Source: Oscillospiraceae bacterium (GTDB lineage: Bacteria > Bacillota > Clostridia > Oscillospirales > Ruminococcaceae). Taken from it: a stretch of 34,804 nucleotides of DNA. This document shows positions 7,409 to 13,737 of this stretch, one piece after another. The stretch spans positions 1 through 34,804 of the forward strand of contig JAILPP010000031.1 of assembly GCA_024699425.1 (NCBI GenBank), given 5' to 3'. A model generated the notes under the pieces. It had not been told where the DNA came from and did no database searches. It saw nothing but the letters and a program-made list of their open reading frames with translations. Both the position numbers and the translations under genes were made by a program. The first letter of the stretch is position 1. Each line of letters opens with the position of its first letter.

Positions 7409-8485
7409 ATGATCGAAACAGGTGATTTTGAGATCGACAACCGCCTTGTCACCGCAGAACAGCGGGACGAGGACATTGCCGCAGAAGGCAGTCTGCGCCC
7501 GACGACACTGACCGAGTACATCGGTCAGGATAAGGTGAAGGAAAATCTTGCCATTTATATCGAAGCGGCAAAACGCCGTGAGGGAGCGCTTGACCATGTG
7601 CTGCTTTACGGTCCTCCCGGACTTGGCAAGACCACGCTTTCTGCGATCATCGCCAGAGAAATGGGAGTTAATCTGCGTGTGACGACAGGACCTGCCATTG
7701 AGCGTCCCGGTGATCTTGCCGCCATTCTGACGAATCTTTCTCCGGGCGATGTGCTGTTTATTGATGAGATCCATCGGCTTTCCCGTGCCGTGGAGGAAAT
7801 TCTGTATCCCGCGCTGGAAGATCATGCCATTGATATTATTGTGGGAAAAGGCCCTGCCGCCCGTTCTCTACGTGTCGATCTGCCTGAATTTACGCTCGTG
7901 GGCGCAACGACAAGAGCCGGACAGCTTTCAGCCCCTTTGCGTGACCGCTTCGGCATCGTGCAGCGGCTGGAACTTTACACTCCTGAACAGCTTGCCGACA
8001 TTATCCGCAGAAGTGCGCAGATACTTGACATTCCCTGCACGTTTGACGGTGCGATGGAACTTGCCAAGCGTTCACGGGGAACACCCCGTATTGCCAACCG
8101 TTTTCTGAAACGTGTCCGTGATTTTGCGGACGTGCTGGGAAACGGTGAGATCACAGAGGACATCGCCCGCAAGTCCCTCGATCGTCTGGAAGTGGATCAT
8201 CTGGGGCTGGACAGCAACGACCGCCGTATGCTGGAAATGATTATCAAAGGTTACAGCGGCGGACCTGTCGGACTGGAAACGCTTGCCTCTGCATTGGGAG
8301 AAGAAGCCGTCACACTGGAGGACGTATGCGAACCGTTCCTGATGCAACTCGGTTTCCTCTCACGGACACCCCGCGGAAGATGTGCCACTGCACTGGCTTA
8401 CAAGCATCTGGGTTATCCCGTCCCGCAGGCGGTGACGGTGGATAACGGTCAGCTCATCCTGCCGGGCACGGAGGAGCAGAACTGA
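7409..8485 (+). CDS. ruvB: Holliday junction branch migration ATPase RuvB
   Basis: This 358-residue AAA+ motor drives branch migration with RuvA. It has the family opening L-R-P-x-T-L-x-E-Y-I-G-Q at about 29-40, Walker A G-P-P-G-L-G-K-T at 68-75, Walker B with D-E-I-H at 119-122, and a sensor/arginine-finger region reading A-T-T-R-A-G followed by L-R-D-R-F-G. A C-terminal winged-helix domain ends R-T-P-R-G-R. RBS GGAGGTGAG lies before the ATG. Palindromic element A starts only two bases after the stop codon. Confidence 0.98.
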   Translation: MIETGDFEIDNRLVTAEQRDEDIAAEGSLRPTTLTEYIGQDKVKENLAIYIEAAKRREGALDHVLLYGPPGLGKTTLSAIIAREMGVNLRVTTGPAIERPGDLAAILTNLSPGDVLFIDEIHRLSRAVEEILYPALEDHAIDIIVGKGPAARSLRVDLPEFTLVGATTRAGQLSAPLRDRFGIVQRLELYTPEQLADIIRRSAQILDIPCTFDGAMELAKRSRGTPRIANRFLKRVRDFADVLGNGEITEDIARKSLDRLEVDHLGLDSNDRRMLEMIIKGYSGGPVGLETLASALGEEAVTLEDVCEPFLMQLGFLSRTPRGRCATALAYKHLGYPVPQAVTVDNGQLILPGTEEQN

Positions 8486-8486
8486 A

Positions 8487-8660
8487 CAATAGACTTCCTC
8501 GGAAACTGGAGAAGTGTCAGATTCCGCAGGATATTTTGTGCCTGACAAAGAGACTCGACCGCAGGAATACTGTATGTATTGCAAGGGAGAGGCTCAAAGT
8601 CAGGCGCAAAAGAGACAAGGAAGATGATACTTCGGAAGTTTCCGAGGAAGTCTAATATTG
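8487..8660. repeat. Palindromic element A (nested inverted repeats)
   Basis: An 18-bp perfect inverted repeat (8490-8507 and 8637-8654, core CTTCCTCGGAAACT) bounds the element, with partly matching CAA and TTG at the outer ends. Inside, TTTTGTGCCTGAC (8534-8546) pairs with GTCAGGCGCAAAA (8599-8611) with a single T-G wobble, and a small AATAC/GTATT hairpin (8566-8580) lies in the centre. It contains no long open frame. It begins two bases after the ruvB stop. The form suits a non-autonomous mobile element or a structured RNA; I cannot name a family. Confidence 0.8.
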
Positions 8661-8666
8661 AAGCTG

Positions 8667-8807
8667 TAAATGAGCATTCTTAGCAAAATATACAAGGTGG
8701 CGGGCAGGTATTGGGGGGCTACTCGCCCCCCAAACCCCCCTCGGCAGGGCGGTGACAGCCCTGCACCCGCATCGTTTTTGTATATTTTGACAGTCTGCGC
8801 TCATTTA
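8667..8807. repeat. Palindromic element B, copy 1
   Basis: The ends carry TAAATGAGC (8667-8675) and its exact inverse (8799-8807). After 8-9 unpaired bases a second perfect 12-bp arm follows: CAAAATATACAA (8684-8695) with 8778-8789. GCGGG/CCCGC (8700-8704, 8766-8770) closes the core. The core holds two perfect hairpins: TTGGGGGGC/GCCCCCCAA around TACTC (8711-8733) and GCAGGGC/GCCCTGC around a 7-base loop (8744-8764). It lies between element A and the glmM ribosome binding site. No open frame is present. Confidence 0.85.
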
Positions 8808-8827
8808 TAGATTGGAGGTGAATCATT

Positions 8828-10177
8828 ATGGGCAGACTGTTCGGAACGGACGGTGTGCAGGGCATTGCGATCAAGGAACTGACCGTAGAACTTTGTGTGC
8901 AGATCGGAAAATCGCTTGCCTATGTGATCGGTGAGTCCACACGTCCGCATCCGACGATCGTCATCGGAAAGGATACCCGTGCTTCTTCGGATATTCTGGA
9001 AGCGGCAGTCTGTGCGGGTATCTGCGCAGCCGGCGGAGATGCGATCTGTCTCGGCGTTGTGCCGACACCTGCGGTCGCCTATCTTGTCCAGAAGCGCAGA
9101 GCGCAGGCGGGCGTGATGATCTCCGCCTCCTATAACAGTGCGGAATTTAACGGCTTGAAGATCTTCGGGCAGGACGGCTACAAGATTTCGGACGAGACGG
9201 AAGCACTCATTGAAGCCTTTATTCTTGACCGCCCCGGAAAGGTGCTGACCTATTCGGGCGATGAGATCGGACGTATGCATCATGATGAAAATGCAGTTTA
9301 TGACTATGTGACGCATCTGGAAAGTCTGGTTACCAAGCGCTTTGACGGACTGCGTATCGCAGTGGACTGCGCCAACGGCTGTACCTGCACCACAGCGCTG
9401 GAACTTCTTTCAAGACTGGGCGCAAGGGTGGAGCGTATCTACTGCGATCCTGACGGCATGAACATCAATCAGGACTGCGGTTCTACCCATATCGAACATC
9501 TCATGGAGTATGTGAGGGAAAACCGTTTTGATGTGGGATTTGCCTTTGACGGCGACGGCGACCGCTGTCTTGCCGTCGATGAAACAGGGGAACTTGTAGA
9601 CGGTGACAAGCTCATGGCAATCATTGCCAAAGTCTGGAAGGAACTTGGCAAGCTGAAAAAGGACAGCGTGGTAGTCACGGTGATGTCGAACCTCGGCTTT
9701 ACGTCGTTTGCAAAGGCAAACGGCATACGGCGTGTGACCTCGAACATCGGAGATCGCTATGTTCTGGATAAAATGCTTGACGGCGGCTATAATCTCGGCG
9801 GAGAGCAGAACGGACACATCTTCTTTCTGGACGATGCCACGACGGGAGACGGTCAGCTTTCAGCGATTCGTATTTTAGAGATCATGGTGCGGTCAAATAA
9901 GAAACTTTCAGAGCTTGCGGGTATCATGAAGCGATTCCCGCAGGTCATGATAAATGTCCGCATTCCCGCCTATCAGCGTGAAAACTGGAAGAATGACGAG
10001 GTCATCACGAATCTCATCGACCTGAGAGAAGCGGAACTGGGAGACGAAGGGCGCATTCTGGTGCGGGAATCCGGCACCGAATCGCTCATTCGTGTGATGA
10101 TCGAAGGACGGGAATTTACACAGATCAACCGTATTGCCATGGAAATTTCCGAGCTGATACGGCAGCGTCTGTGCTGA
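8828..10177 (+). CDS. glmM: Phosphoglucosamine mutase-type phosphohexomutase (GlmM-like)
   Basis: This 449-residue alpha-D-phosphohexomutase has the normal GlmM length. GlmM turns glucosamine-6-phosphate into glucosamine-1-phosphate for peptidoglycan precursors. The start M-G-R-L-F-G-T-D-G, the metal loop DGDGDR (241-246), I-N-x-D-C-G-S-T-H and the G-G-E-Q-N-G-H sugar loop are all present. Three signatures differ from the usual GlmM. F-G-T-D-G-V-R-G reads with Q at 11. The phosphoserine loop S-A-S-H-N reads SASYN (99-103), with S101 as likely phosphoserine. The phosphate-binding S-G-T-E-P reads RESGTES at 413-419. It could be the housekeeping enzyme or a diverged paralogue. GGAGGTGA lies eight bases before the ATG, right after element B. 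Confidence 0.85.
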   Translation: MGRLFGTDGVQGIAIKELTVELCVQIGKSLAYVIGESTRPHPTIVIGKDTRASSDILEAAVCAGICAAGGDAICLGVVPTPAVAYLVQKRRAQAGVMISASYNSAEFNGLKIFGQDGYKISDETEALIEAFILDRPGKVLTYSGDEIGRMHHDENAVYDYVTHLESLVTKRFDGLRIAVDCANGCTCTTALELLSRLGARVERIYCDPDGMNINQDCGSTHIEHLMEYVRENRFDVGFAFDGDGDRCLAVDETGELVDGDKLMAIIAKVWKELGKLKKDSVVVTVMSNLGFTSFAKANGIRRVTSNIGDRYVLDKMLDGGYNLGGEQNGHIFFLDDATTGDGQLSAIRILEIMVRSNKKLSELAGIMKRFPQVMINVRIPAYQRENWKNDEVITNLIDLREAELGDEGRILVRESGTESLIRVMIEGREFTQINRIAMEISELIRQRLC

Positions 10178-10220
10178 ACAGAAAATCAGCCCATACGGGC
10201 TTTGGATAGGAGCAGGAATA

Positions 10221-11111
10221 TTGAGAGCAGCAAAGAACTGGGAAGCCTATCGGGTCATTGACACCTCGGACGGCGAAAAGCTGGAGATCTGGAACGGTGT
10301 AAGTCTGATCCGTCCCGACCCGCAGGTTTTGTGGAAAACCAAGAAAACCGACCGTCTGTGGACGTGTGCGGATGCGCATTATCACCGCAGCACTTCCGGC
10401 GGAGGCAAGTGGGAATATCACGCAAAGCTCCCGGAATCGTGGGAGCTTCCGTATGGAGATCTGACTTTCCGTATCCGCCCGACGGGGTTCAAGCATACGG
10501 GTCTGTTTCCGGAGCAGGCGGTCAACTGGGATTTCATGGACGGACTGATCCGCAAAGCCGGCAGAGAGATCAGCGTGCTGAATCTGTTTGCCTACACGGG
10601 CGGTGCAACGCTTGCCTGTGCCAATGCGGGGGCTTCCGTCTGCCATGTGGATGCTTCCAAGGGCATGGTGCAGTGGGCAAGGGAAAATGCAGTCCTTTCG
10701 GGGCTTTCGGACAAGCCTGTCCGCTGGATCGTGGACGACTGCGAGAAATTCACAGAAAGGGAGATCCGCCGTGAACGCAGGTATGATGCGATCATCATGG
10801 ATCCGCCGAGCTACGGCAGAGGACCGGGCGGCGAAGTCTGGAAACTCGAAAACTGCATCTATGATCTTGTGAAAACCTGCACGGGCGTTCTGAGCAGCAA
10901 GCCGCTGTTTTTCCTCATCAATTCCTATACGACAGGGCTTTCGCCGTCGGTGATGGGCTATATTCTGGGCAGTCTGCTGACGGAACGGTTCGGTGGTCAT
11001 GTCTATTGTGATGAGATTGGCTTGCCTGTGGAGCAGGGCGGGATGTATCTTCCCTGTGGTTCTACAGCGGTCTGGTGTGCGGACGATGCACGGGAGGCAT
11101 TCTATGGCTGA
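10221..11111 (+). CDS. SAM-dependent methyltransferase (RlmI/COG1092-like)
   Basis: This 296-residue class I methyltransferase resembles the catalytic part of the RlmI/RlmK group of 23S rRNA methyltransferases but lacks their N-terminal PUA domain. An N-terminal beta-rich part (1-90) precedes a K-H-T-G-L-F-P-E-Q phrase (91-99), which matches the family's lead-in to the fold. The SAM-binding loop is [10 protein letters not shown] (121-130), the acidic ribose contact is V-D-A-S (143-146) and the catalytic D-P-P-S is at 194-197. The start is TTG, supported by ATAGGAGC eight bases upstream. Its stop overlaps the ecfA1 start by eight bases. An RNA substrate is likely from the family, but the base modified is unknown. 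Confidence 0.88.
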   Translation: MRAAKNWEAYRVIDTSDGEKLEIWNGVSLIRPDPQVLWKTKKTDRLWTCADAHYHRSTSGGGKWEYHAKLPESWELPYGDLTFRIRPTGFKHTGLFPEQAVNWDFMDGLIRKAGREISVLNLFAYTGGATLACANAGASVCHVDASKGMVQWARENAVLSGLSDKPVRWIVDDCEKFTEREIRRERRYDAIIMDPPSYGRGPGGEVWKLENCIYDLVKTCTGVLSSKPLFFLINSYTTGLSPSVMGYILGSLLTERFGGHVYCDEIGLPVEQGGMYLPCGSTAVWCADDAREAFYG

Positions 11112-11985
11112 GATGATCGAGGCACAGCATCTTGTGTACCGCTATCCGCCGGAAATCGGCGCAGACGGCAAGCCCGGCGCACCGAATCCGCCGACACTGC
11201 GGGACGTGTCCCTGACGATCCGAAAAGGCAGTTTCACGGCAGTTCTGGGGCATAACGGTTCCGGAAAATCCACATTTGCCAAGCACATCAACGCCATTCT
11301 GCTTCCGGAAGAGGGGACAATGCGTGTGGACGGCATGGATACCGCAGATGAAAGTTGTCTCTTTGCCATTCGTCAGAAAGCGGGCATGGTGTTCCAGAAT
11401 CCGGATAACCAGATCGTTGCCACGATCGTGGAGGAGGACGTAGCCTTTGCGCCGGAGAATCTCGGAGTTGAACCGAAGGAGATACGGCGGCGTGTAGATG
11501 AGGCATTGAAAGCTGTCGGGATGTATGAATACCGCAACCATGCGCCCTCGCAGCTTTCCGGTGGTCAGAAGCAGCGTGTCGCCATTGCGGGCGTGATCGC
11601 CATGCAGCCGGACTGTATCGTTTTAGATGAGCCGACAGCGATGCTTGACCCGAAAGGCAGGCAGGAAGTCATGGAAACGATCCGCCGCCTGAACCGTGAA
11701 CAGGGCATCACGATCGTTCTTATCACCCATTATATGGAAGAAGCCGCAGAAGCCGATCGTGTGGTTGTGATCGACAGCGGGGAAGTGGTGATGGATGATA
11801 CACCGCCAAAGGTGTTTTCACAGGTAGAAAAGATGAAAGCACTTGGTCTGGATGTCCCGCAGGTGACAGAACTTGCATGGGAACTGAATCAGGCGGGATT
11901 TGCCGTCTCGCCGGAAATCATTACAGAGGAAGAATGCCTTGCAGCTCTCAGAGCGCTGCTTTCCCGTGCGTCCTGTGCGGAGTAA
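11104..11985 (+). CDS. ecfA1: ECF transporter ATPase EcfA1
   Basis: This is one of the two ATPases of a group II energy-coupling factor transporter, which powers vitamin or metal uptake with exchangeable S components encoded elsewhere. At 293 residues it has Walker [10 protein letters not shown] (49-57), Q-N-P-D-N-Q (98-103), signature LSGGQ (151-155) and Walker B I-V-L-D-E-P (172-177). The [15 protein letters not shown] block is typical of EcfA1. A longer frame opens upstream, but I start at the ATG at 11104: GGGAGG lies eight bases ahead and homology begins there. An unusual insert rich in Pro/Gly (about 18-30) lies between the first two strands. No S component is present in the window. Confidence 0.95.
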   Translation: MAEMIEAQHLVYRYPPEIGADGKPGAPNPPTLRDVSLTIRKGSFTAVLGHNGSGKSTFAKHINAILLPEEGTMRVDGMDTADESCLFAIRQKAGMVFQNPDNQIVATIVEEDVAFAPENLGVEPKEIRRRVDEALKAVGMYEYRNHAPSQLSGGQKQRVAIAGVIAMQPDCIVLDEPTAMLDPKGRQEVMETIRRLNREQGITIVLITHYMEEAAEADRVVVIDSGEVVMDDTPPKVFSQVEKMKALGLDVPQVTELAWELNQAGFAVSPEIITEEECLAALRALLSRASCAE

Positions 11986-11997
11986 GGAGAGATACAG

Positions 11998-12864
11998 TTG
12001 GCAATACTCACTACCGAGGGTCTGACCTATACTTATAGCGCAGGCACCCCGTTTGAAAAAACAGCCGTTGACCATGTGGACATCAGCATTGAGGACAATA
12101 CGATGTGCGGTGTCATCGGACATACAGGCTCCGGCAAATCGACACTGATGCAGCACTTCAACGGATTGCTGAAACCGACGGAAGGAAAAGTTTTTCTGGA
12201 GGGGAAGGACATCTGGGCGGACAAATCCCGTATGCGGGACGTTCGTTTCCGTGTGGGGCTGGTGTTCCAGTATCCGGAATATCAGCTTTTTGAGGAGACG
12301 GTCTATAGGGACATTGCCTTCGGACCGAAAAATATGGGGCTTTCTGACGATGAGATCCGACACCGTATCCACGAGACAGCGCAGATGCTGGGACTCACGG
12401 AGGATATGCTGAAGCGTTCGCCGTTTGCGTTGTCGGGGGGACAGAAACGCCGTGCAGCGATTGCAGGTGTCATGGCAATGCGCCCGAAAGTGCTGATACT
12501 CGATGAACCGTGCGCAGGACTTGATCCCAGAGGCAGAGCCGAGATGCTCTGTCAGATACGGGATTATCAGAGAAAAACGCAAAGCACCGTTCTGCTGGTA
12601 TCGCACAGCATGGAGGACGTGGCGGAGTTTACCGATAAGCTCCTTGTCATGAGCAAGGCGAAGCTCTTCTGTTATGATGACACGGCGGTTGTGTTCCGAC
12701 GTGCCGAGGAACTGAAAGCACTTGGACTGCGTGTTCCGCAGATTGCCTCTGTTATGGGGGCGCTGCGGAAATGCGGCTATGATCTCCCGCCTGATCTCTA
12801 TACCGTGGAGAAAGCAAGAGACGCACTGCTTTCCCTGTTGCGGAAGGGGGCGGCAGAATGCTGA
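11998..12864 (+). CDS. ecfA2: ECF transporter ATPase EcfA2
   Basis: This is the second ATPase of the ECF module, 288 residues, pairing with EcfA1 beneath EcfT. Walker A GHTGSGKST is at 41-49. The EcfA2-type Q-Y-P-E-Y-Q-L-F-E-E-T-V block is at 91-102. LSGGQ is at 145-149 and Walker B L-I-L-D-E-P at 166-171. The start is TTG with AAGGAGAG upstream, 12 bases after ecfA1 ends. Its stop overlaps the ATG of ecfT by seven bases. Confidence 0.95.
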   Translation: MAILTTEGLTYTYSAGTPFEKTAVDHVDISIEDNTMCGVIGHTGSGKSTLMQHFNGLLKPTEGKVFLEGKDIWADKSRMRDVRFRVGLVFQYPEYQLFEETVYRDIAFGPKNMGLSDDEIRHRIHETAQMLGLTEDMLKRSPFALSGGQKRRAAIAGVMAMRPKVLILDEPCAGLDPRGRAEMLCQIRDYQRKTQSTVLLVSHSMEDVAEFTDKLLVMSKAKLFCYDDTAVVFRRAEELKALGLRVPQIASVMGALRKCGYDLPPDLYTVEKARDALLSLLRKGAAEC

Positions 12865-13664
12865 AAGATATTACCATCGGGCAGTATTTTCCGGGGGACT
12901 CGGTCATTCACCGCATGGATCCCCGTTTCAAGATCGTGTGTACACTGCTGCTTATCGTAACGTTGTTTGCGGGGAACAGTCTGTGGACGCTTGTGATCGG
13001 CGGTGTGTTCGTCCTGCTGGTGCAGATATTGTCCCGCATTCCGGGGAAACTGCTCTGGAAATCCCTCAGACCCATTCTTCCGATTCTGTTGTTTACGGCG
13101 GTGCTGAATCTGCTGTTTGTGGGAGATGATGAAGTTCTGTGGGAATGGCAGTTTATCAAGCTCACAATGGGCGGTTTGCAGATGAGTGTGTTCATGATCG
13201 TGCGCATCATATTGCTGATCGTGGGATCGAGTCTGCTGACCTATACGACTTCGCCCATCCTGCTGACAGATGCGATCGAGTCGCTGATGAGTCCTTTGAA
13301 AGGCATAAAGTTCCCCGTGCATGAGATGGCAATGATGATGTCGATTGCCCTGCGGTTCATTCCGACCCTGATCGAGGAGACGGACAAGATCATGTCCGCA
13401 CAGAAAGCAAGGGGCGCAACGCTGGACAGCGGCAAGGTAATGGAGCGTATCCGTGCGCTGATCCCGATTCTTGTCCCGCTTTTTGTTTCGGCGTTCCGAC
13501 GGGCAGAGGAGCTTGCAACGGCAATGGAATGCCGCTGTTATCGGGGCGGTGAAGGACGCACACGACTGCGGCAGCTCAAAGCCGGGGCAAGGGATTACAT
13601 CGGATTTGCGGTCAGCTTTCTGTTTATGGCGGGGGCAGTCACTGTGAATATTCTGAGCAAATAG
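12858..13664 (+). CDS. ecfT: ECF transporter transmembrane protein EcfT
   Basis: This 268-residue membrane scaffold joins the two ATPases to vitamin- or metal-specific S components. Hydrophobic helices lie at about 27-47, 50-63, 72-87, 106-125 and 245-263. The two coupling-helix signatures are present: A-R-G-A-T-L-D-S-G and, about 35 residues later, A-M-E-C-R-C-Y. The start overlaps ecfA2. In many Bacillota ecfT is directly followed by truA; here a large yfhO gene stands between them. Confidence 0.95.
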   Translation: MLKDITIGQYFPGDSVIHRMDPRFKIVCTLLLIVTLFAGNSLWTLVIGGVFVLLVQILSRIPGKLLWKSLRPILPILLFTAVLNLLFVGDDEVLWEWQFIKLTMGGLQMSVFMIVRIILLIVGSSLLTYTTSPILLTDAIESLMSPLKGIKFPVHEMAMMMSIALRFIPTLIEETDKIMSAQKARGATLDSGKVMERIRALIPILVPLFVSAFRRAEELATAMECRCYRGGEGRTRLRQLKAGARDYIGFAVSFLFMAGAVTVNILSK

Positions 13665-13669
13665 ACCTG

Positions 13670-13693
13670 CTTCATCGGTTTCCGAGGCGGTCT
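13670..13693 (-). repeat. Possible degenerate fragment of a palindromic element A arm
   Basis: Read on the minus strand, this stretch matches the left arm of element A (8491-8514) at 19 of 24 positions, including an unbroken CCTCGGAAA core and flanking AGAC and GAAG. It starts six bases after the ecfT stop, much as element A starts just after the ruvB stop. It can also fold on itself (AGACC/GGTCT, TCGG/CCGA). The relation is suggestive only. Confidence 0.4.
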
Positions 13694-13737
13694 GATGATC
13701 CGGATGACCGGAAATGCTAAGGTAGAGGAAGGTAATT

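Noticed and set aside
8787-8815. TTGACA inside the right arm of element B as a -35 for glmM
   Set aside because: No acceptable -10 lies 16-18 bases downstream (GATTGG at 17), and in copy 2 the best candidate matches only half the consensus.
10188-10201. Small AGCCC/GGGCT hairpin after glmM as a terminator
   Set aside because: The stem is only five pairs and is followed by TTTGG, so it is too weak; the next gene follows closely with no promoter.
10993-11103. Longer N-terminus for EcfA1
   Set aside because: The extension lies within the methyltransferase gene, lacks family similarity, and a good ribosome binding site precedes the ATG at 11104.
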